Made by a program: the position numbers and the translations under genes
Assembly: GCA_020072815.1 (NCBI GenBank)
Contig: JAIQGE010000007.1
Location: 232,449-296,448, forward strand
Direction: 5' to 3'
From: Terriglobia bacterium
GTDB taxonomy: Bacteria > Acidobacteriota > Terriglobia > Terriglobales > Acidobacteriaceae
DNA: 64,000 nucleotides
The notes under the pieces: generated by a model
Told to the model about the DNA's origin: nothing
Seen by the model: the letters and a program-made list of their open reading frames with translations, nothing else
Database searches by the model: none
Part shown: in pieces, positions 52,193 through 60,678 of the stretch
Layout of the letters: every line of letters starts with the position of its first letter
Position numbering within the stretch: the first letter of the stretch is position 1

Positions 52193-53563
52193 ATGTTACC
52201 GATGACACAGAACGTCAATTGGCCTCGAGTGGTCATTGTGGGAGCGGGTTTTGCCGGGATCAACGCTGCCAAGGCCCTGGGACGCGCCCCGGTGAACGTC
52301 ACGGTGGTTGACCGCAAGAACCATCATACGTTCCAACCCTTGCTGTATCAGGTGGCACTGGCGGTGCTTTCCCCCGCGGAAATAGCCTCTCCCGTGCGTG
52401 CCGTGCTGCGAAACGCCCGCAATGTTGAAGTCCTGCTGGGGGAGGTTACGGGCTTTGACCTGGAAAAGCGCCTGGTCCGACTGGACGGCGCGGGCGATGC
52501 CCAGCCTTTGAGCCTGCCTTACGACTATCTGGTGGTGGCTTCCGGGGCGACGCACGCCTATTTTGGCCATCCGGAGTGGGCCGAGTTTGCGCCTGGGCTA
52601 AAGACCTTAGAGGACGCCATCAACATTCGCCGCCGCGTTCTGATGGTTTTTGAGAACGCTGAACGCGACGCCATTGCTGGCCAGTCCGGGCCGCCCCTGA
52701 ACTTTGTGGTGATTGGCGCCGGACCCACCGGCGTGGAGCTTGCCGGGGCCATCGCCGACATTTCCAAGCGCTATATGGAACACGACTTCCGCGCCATTGA
52801 TCCCAGCAAAGCGCGCATCATTTTGCTGGAAGGCGGCCCGCGCGTGCTGCCGGTCTATCCCGAAGACCTTTCTCTCAGCGCCGAGCGCCAGCTTAAGGAG
52901 ATGGGCGTGGAGGTCCGCACCAACGCGCTGGTCACCAACCTTGAACCCGGCATGGTGACCGTGGGCAAAGAGAAGATTCCTGCGACGGTCGTGCTGTGGG
53001 GAGCAGGCGTGTCAGCGTCGCCGCTGGGAAAGTTGCTGGGCGCTCCGGCGGACAGGGCGGGTCGCGTGATCGTGGAACCGGACCTGAGCGTGCCCGGTCA
53101 TCCTGAAGTTCTTGTCGTCGGCGACCTGGCGGCAGCGTACATGAAAGCCGAAAAAACCGGCGCTGCTGCGCAGGCGAACGCCGGCACGGCAGCGCTGGCC
53201 AAGAAAATGGTCCCCGGCGTTGCGCCTGCGGCCATTCAGATGGGCAAATTCGCGGCCCGGCAAATTAAGCGCGCCGTCGCCGGCAAACCGCGCGAAGAAT
53301 TTCATTACCTGGACAAAGGCACGCTGGCCACCATCGGACGCTCGCGCGCCGTGGGCGACTTCGGTAGGTTCCATGTCTCCGGCTATTTTGCCTGGCTGGC
53401 ATGGTTGTTCATCCACGTGTTCTTCCTCATCGGCTTCCGCAACCGCTTCATGGTCATGCTGGAGTGGGCCTGGGCTTACATCACCTACAAGAGCAATGCC
53501 CGGCTGATCACCGGAGAAGAAGAAAGCCAGCCTGAAGAGAAGCCGAAAGTCAAAGCCAGGTGA
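52193..53563 (+). CDS. ndh: Type II NADH dehydrogenase (NDH-2)
   Basis: 456 residues from ATG 52193; ATG 52202 is an alternative. The FAD-binding motif VVIVGAGFAGINAAKALG opens the protein, and NFVVIGAGPTGVELAGAIAD provides the NAD site. NDH-2 features are seen as HHTFQPLLYQVALAVLSPAE (quinone site region) and PGHPEVLVVGDLAAA. A C-terminal membrane-interacting segment (FAWLAWLFIHVFFLIGF) is characteristic of NDH-2. It oxidises NADH and reduces quinone without pumping protons. The gene stands alone. Confidence 0.92.
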   Translation: MLPMTQNVNWPRVVIVGAGFAGINAAKALGRAPVNVTVVDRKNHHTFQPLLYQVALAVLSPAEIASPVRAVLRNARNVEVLLGEVTGFDLEKRLVRLDGAGDAQPLSLPYDYLVVASGATHAYFGHPEWAEFAPGLKTLEDAINIRRRVLMVFENAERDAIAGQSGPPLNFVVIGAGPTGVELAGAIADISKRYMEHDFRAIDPSKARIILLEGGPRVLPVYPEDLSLSAERQLKEMGVEVRTNALVTNLEPGMVTVGKEKIPATVVLWGAGVSASPLGKLLGAPADRAGRVIVEPDLSVPGHPEVLVVGDLAAAYMKAEKTGAAAQANAGTAALAKKMVPGVAPAAIQMGKFAARQIKRAVAGKPREEFHYLDKGTLATIGRSRAVGDFGRFHVSGYFAWLAWLFIHVFFLIGFRNRFMVMLEWAWAYITYKSNARLITGEEESQPEEKPKVKAR

Positions 53564-53579
53564 CCAGGATTTCATCATT

Positions 53580-53605
53580 GCGTAATTTGGTGATTGGTTA
53601 ATTTT
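53580..53605 (+). repeat. GGTAATTTG-type repeat, degenerate
   Basis: GCGTAATTTGGTGATTGGTT resembles the units at 12110-12205 and 36012-36040. Located just after the NDH-2 gene. Confidence 0.5.
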
Positions 53606-53692
53606 GAAACCGGAAGGAAGCTGCTAAGTTGTCATAAAAAACCAAAGGACGCCGGTTAAGCGCCCTTCGCCGACTTCTTTTTTTTTGCGCGC

Positions 53693-54838
53693 TCAATCCA
53701 CGTTCATCACAAAATAGGCTTCGACGGCGCGCGGCGAAGCAGCCACAGGAAACGGCGAGCCGGGAATCGGGGTAAGAGCGCCAGTGTTGAAGTCAACCGA
53801 AAACGCGCTCAGGTTATTGGAGCCCTGGTTGGCCACGTACATGTGCTGGCGTCCATCCACCGCAGACAGATTTACCGGCGTGGTTCCCGTGGCCACCGGG
53901 AAGCCAGCCAGCGGCGTCAGCACACCGGTGACCGGATCCAGACGGTAGCCGGAAATATTGTTGCTGCCTTGATTGGCGGCGTAGAGGAACGTACTAAATG
54001 CGTTGGCATTGATGGCGCCGGGCTGCGCGCCGGCCGGAACTCCCGGGCCTACAGCCACCAGGCTGCCGTTGCTCTGTATCTTGAATCCCAGGATCTGGTT
54101 GTTGGCGGTGTCAGAAGCGTAGAGAAATAGTCCACGCGCCGCGACCCAACTGATGTTGGTGCCGGCGCTTACTCCCAAAGCAGGCAGCGCGGTGAGCGAG
54201 CCATCAGCATTGGCATGATATCCGGCCAACTGCTGGTTGCCGGCCGCCACATAGACCACGACTGAAACATTGATCGCGTCGCCGAGATTGGCGACGGTGA
54301 CGGCCTGCGGGTTGGGCGGCGTGGCAAAGGGAGATCCCGGAACTTCACTCAGATGCCCAAATCTGTCTGTGATGTTGAATACTGAAATGCTGCTGGATCC
54401 CTGGTTCAGCACATACACAAAGCCGAACTGCGGCTGCGGCGCGTTTGCCACGGTGGCCCCGCCCCACAGCGCAAGCCCCATGGGATTCGAGCCTACCGGC
54501 ACGGAAAATCCGGTGTTGGTCAGCACGCCGCTCTGGAAGTCCAGATTGAGCAGCGTCAGCCGGTTGGTGGCGGAGTCGGTGACAAAAACATTGATCAAAT
54601 CAATCTCCGGCGACTGAAGAAGGATGGCCGAAGGCGACGTCCCGGCGGCGGGCGACGAGATGGGAGAAATCGCTCCGCTGTTGCTTCCTTTGAAGCTGGA
54701 GACGTTGGAAGACGCGGGGCTGACGGTAAGCACGAACGGGCCTACCGGACTACCTATGTGGATGACCGGGCCTCCGCCGCCGCATCCTACGAGCAATAAG
54801 ACCGATATAGCTACAAGAGATAGGATAAGAGCTTTCAT
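53693..54838 (-). CDS. Lactonase-type beta-propeller lipoprotein
   Basis: 381 residues with a lipobox (LLLVGC) at the end of the signal peptide, so it is a lipoprotein. Seven-bladed propeller repeats of the 6-phosphogluconolactonase/YncE-like kind are seen (GFVYVLNQGSSSISVFNIT, FLYAANQGSNNISGYRLDPV, HMYVANQGSNNLSAFSVDFN) with the 'GVLTPLAGFP' and 'GSPFP' turns. AAGGAG precedes the ATG. Acidobacteria carry many such lipoproteins of uncertain function, and true lactonase activity is not implied. Confidence 0.87.
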   Translation of the reverse strand: MKALILSLVAISVLLLVGCGGGGPVIHIGSPVGPFVLTVSPASSNVSSFKGSNSGAISPISSPAAGTSPSAILLQSPEIDLINVFVTDSATNRLTLLNLDFQSGVLTNTGFSVPVGSNPMGLALWGGATVANAPQPQFGFVYVLNQGSSSISVFNITDRFGHLSEVPGSPFATPPNPQAVTVANLGDAINVSVVVYVAAGNQQLAGYHANADGSLTALPALGVSAGTNISWVAARGLFLYASDTANNQILGFKIQSNGSLVAVGPGVPAGAQPGAINANAFSTFLYAANQGSNNISGYRLDPVTGVLTPLAGFPVATGTTPVNLSAVDGRQHMYVANQGSNNLSAFSVDFNTGALTPIPGSPFPVAASPRAVEAYFVMNVD

Positions 54839-54913
54839 GGCGACTCCTTATATCTCTAGAAGCCTACTCTTATCCGAACTATGAGACAACTAGAAGCTTT
54901 CGCAGAAAGTTGA

Positions 54914-55885
54914 TCAGCTGAATGTTGGCAGGAATACCAGGTCGTCCTGGGGAACGGATTCCACCTCGCCGCCGGCCTTACGCCAGGCAGCCAGGCCTCC
55001 AGTGATGACAAACGCGTTGAAGCCTTGTTCCCGCAGCATATGCGCCACACGGGCGCTGGTGGCCTCGCGCTGTCAAGTACAGTAGAGATAGATCTCGCGG
55101 TCCTTGGGCAAGGAAGCGATGGCCTCCGCCAGGTTGTTGGGCTCCAGGCGAATGGACCCCAGGATGCGCTCTGATCCGGAATCGTAATAGCCGTGGCTGC
55201 GCACGTCGGCGAGAACGATTTTGCCGGAGTCGTCAGAGCGGACCTTCTCCACCAGCAATTCCACCGGAATGCGGGGCACCACGCGATACACGCGGTGCGT
55301 CCAGTACAGCCATGCGCGGTAGGCGATGTAGGCGGCCACCGCCAGCACCACCACGATCTCCACGGCGCGGCCGGCGGTTTGAAAGCCGTGCACCATCACG
55401 CCCAGGAAGTTATGGAAGAGATACCCCAGCCCGGCGTAGACCAAGGTGTATAGCGTGGCCCCGGCGGCGTCATACAGCAGGAACTGTCCCAGACGCATCT
55501 TCATGCTGCCGGCCAGGGGCGCGGCCATGGTGGCGATGCCGGGAATAAACTTGGCGATGACCAGCGTGGTCTTGCCACGTTTGTAAAACGACTCGGCGGA
55601 GCGCAGGATGCAGGTTTCCGGATTGACCGAGACTTTGCAAAGAAATGCCAGCAGGAACCAGCCCATGCGGCGTCCGAAGAAATAGACCAGAAGGTCGCCG
55701 ACGACCATGCCCCCAAAGCAGATGGCGAACACCGCGGGCGCGCTCAAGATTCCTGAAGCCGCCGCCGCTCCGCCAGCCACCATGGCCAGCGCCGCCGGCA
55801 ACGGCAGGCCCACGGATTCGGCAAACACGGAGAGAAAGATAATGGAGTATCCGTGGCGCGCGATCAGGCTCAGAAAACTGTCCAT
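54914..55885 (-). CDS. DedA-rhodanese membrane protein, probable selenoprotein (in-frame UGA)
   Basis: The first part encodes a DedA (SNARE-associated Golgi) membrane protein, residues about 1-190, with motifs FAESVGLPLPAALAMVAG, GRRMGWF and KFIPGIATMAAPLAG. The second part is a rhodanese domain (VLADVRSHGYYDSGSERILG). An UGA codon at 55073-55075 falls where related proteins have the second Cys of a YC(S/T)C active-site motif (here YCT-UGA-QREATSARVA). The frame stays open for 53 codons past the UGA, with a typical rhodanese end (GFNAFVITGGLAAWRKAGGE). The total is 323 residues, with Sec at position 271. If UGA is only a stop, the product would lack the rhodanese active-site end. Confidence 0.8.
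55044..55063 (-). promoter_or_regulatory. Candidate bacterial SECIS hairpin
   Basis: Nine nt after the in-frame UGA the mRNA can form GCCAC-CAGCGCCCGU-GUGGC, a 5-bp stem with a 10-nt loop, at the distance where bacterial selenocysteine insertion elements lie. The stem is short and the loop was not compared with SelB rules, so this is tentative. Confidence 0.35.
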
Positions 55886-56061
55886 GATTTCTTAGCTGCT
55901 CCCCATGGTGTTGATGAATTGCACTCTACAGTTATACGGAAAATGACGAAAAGTGGATGTTCTAGTGATCAAGCTTCGCCGTTCGACTACTATGAGATTC
56001 GCGCCAAGCCGGAAAGAAGCAGAAAATTCATGGCAGACCAGCGTTACCGGAGAACTCTGAG

Positions 56062-56502
56062 ATGACTGAGAAAGCCGGAATCATGCCTTCCAACGCATTC
56101 ATCGGGAGGCCGACAAGGCCTACTGAGGGTGAACTGGCCGCGGAACTGGGCAAAGCCAAGCTGCTCTGGGACCAGGTCATCGTCGGCCTGGCAGATGACT
56201 TGCAGGTTAACGGCCAGGAATGGAGCTCGTACTCCAAAAAGGCCGGATGGTCACTGCGGCTCAAGCGGGCGGGGCGCATCATTGTGTATCTCTCGCCGTG
56301 TCCAGGCTGCTTTCTGGCGTCGTTCGCCCTTGGCGGCAAGGCGGTTGAGGCGGCGCGGAAGAGCCGGCTTCCGGAGAAGGCCATCAAGATCATGGCCCAG
56401 GCCAGGAAGTACGCTGAAGGAACCGCCGTCCGGATTGTGGTCAAGTCGCCAGGCGACGCGGCGATTGTCAGGAAGCTGGCCGTCATCAAAGCGGAGAACT
56501 GA
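56062..56502 (+). CDS. DUF3788-family protein
   Basis: 146 residues. The DUF3788 pattern is clear: SSYSKKAGWSLRLKRAGRII, VYLSPCPGCFLASFALGGKA, LPEKAIKIMAQARKYAEGTA and VRIVVKSPGDAAIVRKLAVI with the terminal K.EN. Family members are small cytoplasmic proteins without assigned function. No neighbour suggests a role; the GNAT gene begins 42 bp downstream. Confidence 0.88.
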   Translation: MTEKAGIMPSNAFIGRPTRPTEGELAAELGKAKLLWDQVIVGLADDLQVNGQEWSSYSKKAGWSLRLKRAGRIIVYLSPCPGCFLASFALGGKAVEAARKSRLPEKAIKIMAQARKYAEGTAVRIVVKSPGDAAIVRKLAVIKAEN

Positions 56503-56543
56503 GCGGCGTTTCGAGCGCAGTACCCATCGCTTATGATTGGAAA

Positions 56544-57095
56544 ATGGTCCCTATCCTGGAAACTCGCCGCCTGCTGTTGCGGCCGCTGGAACTGGCGGAC
56601 GCCGAGCAGGCCCAGACTCTGTTCCCGCAATGGGAGATTGTGCGCTACCTCGCTGGCCCTGTCCCTTGGCCCTATCCGCCGGACGGCGCCTACACGTTTT
56701 ACCGCGATGTGGCTTTGCCCGCGATGGAACGCGGCCAAGCCTGGAATTGGACTCTGCGGCTCAAGACCCAGCCGGAGCAGTTGATTGGCAATATCGCCTT
56801 AAGGAGCGGGCCGGCGGACAATCGCGGTTTCTGGCTCGGCCTGCCATGGCACGGACAGGGCCTGATGACCGAGGCGGCCGACGCCGTCACCGATTTCTGG
56901 TTTGACGTGCTCAAGTTTCCCGTACTGCGCGTAGCCAAAGTCGCGCTGAACACAGCGTCCGGCCGCATTTCCGCAAAGCAGGGAATGCGGATGGTGGGCA
57001 CCGAAGAGAAAGACTTCGTTTCCGGCCGCTTTACGGCAGAGATTTGGGAGATCACGGCGGAGGAATGGCGCGCGCGGCGGGCGCTGAGAGCTTGA
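56544..57095 (+). CDS. GNAT-family acetyltransferase (RimJ/RimL type)
   Basis: 183 residues. The opening ETRRLLLRPLELADAEQAQT and the segment LIGNIALRSGPADNRGFWLG are characteristic of RimJ-like GNATs. The acetyl-CoA pyrophosphate loop appears as LGLPWHGQGLMTEAADAVTD (Q/RxxGxG/A-like), followed by VALNTASGRISAKQGMRMVG. It transfers acetyl groups to an amine, possibly a protein N-terminus; the target is unknown. It may be co-transcribed with DUF3788. Confidence 0.87.
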   Translation: MVPILETRRLLLRPLELADAEQAQTLFPQWEIVRYLAGPVPWPYPPDGAYTFYRDVALPAMERGQAWNWTLRLKTQPEQLIGNIALRSGPADNRGFWLGLPWHGQGLMTEAADAVTDFWFDVLKFPVLRVAKVALNTASGRISAKQGMRMVGTEEKDFVSGRFTAEIWEITAEEWRARRALRA

Positions 57096-57236
57096 CGCTG
57101 TGTGAGCCAGACCGGGACATATGGTATTGTTGCACTTAAGTCAAGTGATTGGATCGACGGTCCGTAGGCTCCCAGTTACCAGGTTCGTTGTTCACGCCAA
57201 ACTCAGCATGTTGGACCACCCCGTGAAGGCGACTCC

Positions 57237-59870
57237 ATGAATGAAGGTTCTCAACCAGCATCAGCCGGGCAAACCGTGAACGGATACCAGATCCTGGGTA
57301 TGCTGGGGGCTGGCGGCATGGGCATGGTGTATAAGGCCCTGGACATCAAGCTCAAGCGCACGGTAGCGCTGAAGTTTCTCCCTCCGGAATCCAATGCATC
57401 GGAAGCCGCGCGGGCGCTGTTTCTGGAGGAAGCGCGCGCCGCCTCCGCCCTGGACCATCCGAACATCGGCACCATCCACGGAATCGAAGAGGACCCCGAA
57501 GGACGGCTGTTCATTGTCATGGCCTACTACGAAGGCCAGACGCTCTCGCACAAGATGAACGGCCCCATGCCGCCGTCGGTAGCGGTGCCTATCGCCATCC
57601 AGATCGCGCATGGGCTGGCGGCCGCGCACGCCCGCAACATCGTGCACCGCGACATCAAACCTTCCAACGTGGTCCTTACGGCCCAGGGGTTGGTCAAGAT
57701 CGTGGATTTCGGGCTGGCGCGGGTGATCAGTTCCGCCAATTCCACGCGCACCCTGGCGACCGCGGGCACGGCCTCCTACATGTCGCCCGAGCAGGTGCTG
57801 GGGGAAAAAGGGATTGACCGTCGCACGGACTTGTGGTCCCTGGGCGTGGTGCTCCACCAGATGCTGACCGGCGATCTGGCGTTTGAGGGGGACAGCGTGG
57901 CTGCCATGCTGTTTGCCATAGTCCATGCTCCGCCGCGCGAGATTCCCAAAGACGTTGCGCCCGAACTGCAGCGCATTGTGTACCGCGCGCTGGCCAAGGA
58001 CCGTGAGCAGCGTTACCAGAGCGCCGAAGAGATGGCCGCCGACCTGGAGGCCGCGGCTCCGGCCCGGACCGACAACCGGCCTACCATGTCGGACCGCGAG
58101 CTGGCGTCGTATCGCGAGAAGGCTTCGGTGTCAGCGCTGGGGCCCATCGCGCAGCCGCGGCGCGGGCCGGCGAAATGGGTCTTCGGGCTTCTGGCGGTAG
58201 CGGTCGTGATGGGCTTGAGCTTGCTGGTTCCCGCCGTGCGGCAGCGCGTGGCGCCCGGCATGTTCACGCCGCCGATCCGGCATATCGCCGTGCTGCCCAT
58301 TGATACCATCGGCAGCAATCCCAATGACGCCACGCTGGCCGATGGATTGATGGAAAGTCTCACCAGCAGGCTCTCCAACCTGGAAGTCGGCAATGAATCG
58401 CTCTGGGTGGTCCCCGCCAGCGAAGTGCGGCGCAGAAAGGTCACCGACCCGGGCGCCGCGCTCAAGACCTTCGGCGCCAACCTGGTGGTGGCCGGCACAC
58501 TGCAGAGAGACCCCGACAAAGTGCGGCTCATCCTGAACCTGATTGACGCCAAGAGCATGCGGCAGCTTGGTTCGGGCGAGTTTGAAGATCGCGCCGGTGA
58601 TTTTTCCGCGGTGCAGGATTCGGCGGTGGCCAAGCTGGCCAACCTGATGAAGATTCCCTTGACGCGCGACATGCTGCGCAACACTGGCGGGTCCGTGGTG
58701 CCGGCGGCCTACGAGCTGTATCTGAAGGGGCTGGGCTTGATCCAGCGTTATGACAAACCCGGCAACCTGGACCAGGCGATTTCCGCATTGAATGACGCCA
58801 CCCGGACTGATCCCAAATTCGCGATTGCCTTTGCCGGCCTGGGCGAAGCTTACCTGTTGAAGTTCAAAACCAGCCAGGACCAGCACATGCTGGACGAGGC
58901 GTCCGCCAACTGCAACCGGGCGCTGCAGCTCAACGACCAGCTTGCCGCGGTGCACGTGACTATTGGAAGAATCAACGACGCCGGCGGCAAGCACGACGTG
59001 GCGCTGCAGGAATTCCAGCGCGCGCTGGCCCTGGAGCCGCACAACGCCGACGCCCTGATTGGTATTGCCCGGGTCTACGAAACCGAGGGCCGGGCCAAAG
59101 ATGCGGAAGAGATGTTCCGCAAGGCCGCCGCTCTCCGGCCCGATTATTGGGACGGCTACAACACCCTGGGGCTGTTCTTCTATCGCCAGAAGCGCTACCC
59201 CGAGGCCATTGCACAGTTCCAGCATGTCAGCGAACTCACGCCGGACAACGTCGCCGGCTACCTGAATGCCGCCGCTGCGTTGATCGAGAGCAACCGCCTG
59301 CCTGAGGCTGCCGACGCTTTGGGCAAGGCCCTTAAGATTTCCCCTTCGTATGGGATTTATGCCAACCTCGGCCAAGTCTACTTCCGCCAGGGAAAATATG
59401 CGGAAGCCGCCCAGAACACCGAAGCGGCGCTGAAGTTGAACAATAAAGATTACCGGCTCTGGGTCAATCTGGCGGGCCAGTACCGCTGGTTGAATGACGA
59501 TGCCAGGGCCGTGGAGGCCTACCGGCAGGCCTTGCAGATGGTGGAAGAAGTTGCCAAGCTCCGTCCCCAGGATGCCGGCGTGCAGGTCCAGCTGGGCCAG
59601 TTATACGCGTACCTACAGCAGAAGCAGAAAGCCGTCACGCGTGTGGAAACGGCGCTGGCCCTGGCTCCGGATGATCCTGATGTCCTGGAGAACGCAGCGG
59701 TCATCTACCAGGCGTTGGGTGACCATGCCCGGGGAATCCAATACGCGATCAAGGCGCTGGACAAGGGCTATGATCTGGAATTCATGAAGCAAGATCCCGA
59801 AGCCCGGGCGCTGCTAGCCGACCCGGAACTTCAGCGGGTAATCAGTAGAGGTCCACACCAACAACCATAG
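57237..59870 (+). CDS. Membrane Ser/Thr protein kinase with TolB-like and TPR domains
   Basis: 877 residues. The kinase domain covers about 15-280: glycine loop LGAGGMGMVYKA, Lys in VALKFLP, catalytic loop VHRDIKPSNVVL, DFGLARV and APE-like SPEQVLG. A membrane helix (KWVFGLLAVAVVMGLSLLV) at about 312-330 places the rest outside the membrane. A TolB-like/FlgO-type segment (HIAVLPIDTIGSNPNDATLA, DGLMESLTSRL) and about eight TPR repeats (AIAQFQHVSELTPDNVAGY and so on) follow. This arrangement is common in acidobacterial sensor kinases. The activation-loop region and HRD Asp look intact. The small gene at 59890 follows by 20 bp. Confidence 0.93.
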   Translation: MNEGSQPASAGQTVNGYQILGMLGAGGMGMVYKALDIKLKRTVALKFLPPESNASEAARALFLEEARAASALDHPNIGTIHGIEEDPEGRLFIVMAYYEGQTLSHKMNGPMPPSVAVPIAIQIAHGLAAAHARNIVHRDIKPSNVVLTAQGLVKIVDFGLARVISSANSTRTLATAGTASYMSPEQVLGEKGIDRRTDLWSLGVVLHQMLTGDLAFEGDSVAAMLFAIVHAPPREIPKDVAPELQRIVYRALAKDREQRYQSAEEMAADLEAAAPARTDNRPTMSDRELASYREKASVSALGPIAQPRRGPAKWVFGLLAVAVVMGLSLLVPAVRQRVAPGMFTPPIRHIAVLPIDTIGSNPNDATLADGLMESLTSRLSNLEVGNESLWVVPASEVRRRKVTDPGAALKTFGANLVVAGTLQRDPDKVRLILNLIDAKSMRQLGSGEFEDRAGDFSAVQDSAVAKLANLMKIPLTRDMLRNTGGSVVPAAYELYLKGLGLIQRYDKPGNLDQAISALNDATRTDPKFAIAFAGLGEAYLLKFKTSQDQHMLDEASANCNRALQLNDQLAAVHVTIGRINDAGGKHDVALQEFQRALALEPHNADALIGIARVYETEGRAKDAEEMFRKAAALRPDYWDGYNTLGLFFYRQKRYPEAIAQFQHVSELTPDNVAGYLNAAAALIESNRLPEAADALGKALKISPSYGIYANLGQVYFRQGKYAEAAQNTEAALKLNNKDYRLWVNLAGQYRWLNDDARAVEAYRQALQMVEEVAKLRPQDAGVQVQLGQLYAYLQQKQKAVTRVETALALAPDDPDVLENAAVIYQALGDHARGIQYAIKALDKGYDLEFMKQDPEARALLADPELQRVISRGPHQQP

Positions 59871-59889
59871 TAATTCGAAAGGAGATGCA

Positions 59890-60231
59890 ATGGCAGATAT
59901 CAATATAACCGGCAGTGGCAGCAACCCAGTTGCGAATAACTACACTGTGGGGGAGAACCAAACGGCGGTTTCATTCCATTCCGCGAATGCCGCGGTTCAG
60001 GTTTGCTTTTCCAACAACACTACCTTCGGAGTCTGGGGCGTCGCGATTCCACAGGGCGGCAATAAAACAGACGTGACCATCGCAAGCCGCGCGAGCGTGA
60101 ACTACGAGGTACACCCCTCGGGTTACGCTTGCCCGACGGGGGCCAAGCCCACAGACGCCACGCAGTACACCATCACCATCGGATCCACGCCGGGCCCACA
60201 CCCTCCGGGCCATGGTCAATACAAGAAGTAA
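59890..60231 (+). CDS. Small Gly/Ser/Thr/Asn-rich hypothetical protein, probable kinase partner
   Basis: 113 residues with a clear AAAGGAG binding site. The sequence is strand-rich and polar, with no signal peptide visible: DINITGSGSNPVANNYTVGE, QTAVSFHSANAAVQVCFSNN, VWGVAIPQGGNKTDVTIASR and YTITIGSTPGPHPPGHGQ. The C-terminus is Gly/Pro/His-rich. Two cysteines may bind metal. Its position just after the kinase gene suggests a target or ligand, but this is inference only. No family recognised. Confidence 0.7.
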   Translation: MADINITGSGSNPVANNYTVGENQTAVSFHSANAAVQVCFSNNTTFGVWGVAIPQGGNKTDVTIASRASVNYEVHPSGYACPTGAKPTDATQYTITIGSTPGPHPPGHGQYKK

Positions 60232-60287
60232 GCCGCAGGACCCAAGAGTGAGCTGGCGTTCAATAGCAGTTTCAATAGTCCAAAATA

Positions 60288-60320
60288 AAAAGGCCGCACA
60301 GTCCGTGCGGCCTTTTCTTG
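60288..60320 (+). terminator. Rho-independent terminator after the kinase operon
   Basis: AAAAGGCCGCAC-AGTCC-GTGCGGCCTTTT with further T's. A stem of about 10 bp. Confidence 0.93.
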
Positions 60321-60343
60321 CAGTCGAAAATTCTCTGCCCTTC

Positions 60344-60373
60344 TTGACGTGTACAACACGCGCCTCCTACAAT
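60344..60373 (+). promoter_or_regulatory. Sigma-70-like promoter of the small transcription unit
   Basis: TTGACG (60344-60349) and TACAAT (60368-60373) with an 18-bp spacer. It lies just after the upstream terminator and 84 bp before the start codon of the 22-codon ORF. Confidence 0.6.
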
Positions 60374-60456
60374 GTTGGGCGGTTCTAAGCCTGTCAAAAC
60401 CATCGCATCAAAGGTTCGATTGCTTCGGAGCTACTAGCTTGAAGAAAGGATATCAA

Positions 60457-60525
60457 ATGCTAACACTTCTAGTGATAGTCATTGCTCTTGGGGGGCCTTA
60501 CACGATAACTATTGGGGGAGGTTAA
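60457..60525 (+). CDS. 22-residue hydrophobic small ORF, own promoter and terminator
   Basis: ATG at 60457 with AGAAAGGA six bases before it. It encodes 22 residues beginning MLTLLVIVIALGG and ending YTITIGGG. It would be a hydrophobic peptide, possibly membrane-inserted, or a leader peptide/small toxin-like protein. A consensus-like promoter, good binding site and terminator surround it. No similarity to a known family is claimed; the region might instead encode a small RNA. Confidence 0.5.
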   Translation: MLTLLVIVIALGGPYTITIGGG

Positions 60526-60547
60526 CCCCCGAGCTTCCATCTTTCTT

Positions 60548-60585
60548 TCAGAAGAGGGCCACGTGGCCTTCTTCTTGTGTTTTAG
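60548..60585 (+). terminator. Rho-independent terminator of the small transcription unit
   Basis: The stem GAAGAGGGCCACGTGGCCTT pairs to CTTC (60551-60574), centred on the perfect GGCCACGTGGCC palindrome, then TTGTGTTTT. Confidence 0.8.
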
Positions 60586-60678
60586 GGCTAACCTCTAACT
60601 TCGACTATGGCCTTTTTGGCGTCGTTCTTCACCGAAGACCTTGCCGAAGTCCGTCCCCAGGAATGTCGGCGTTTCGGG

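Noticed and set aside
54914..55885. DedA-rhodanese as a pseudogene broken by a nonsense mutation
   Set aside because: The UGA falls at the position of an active-site Cys, and the downstream frame has no further defect and a well-conserved rhodanese end. Selenocysteine explains it better, though the pseudogene reading cannot be fully excluded.
57925..58200. Alternative frame inside the kinase gene
   Set aside because: An Arg/Pro-rich frame shadowing the kinase, with no start signal or domain.
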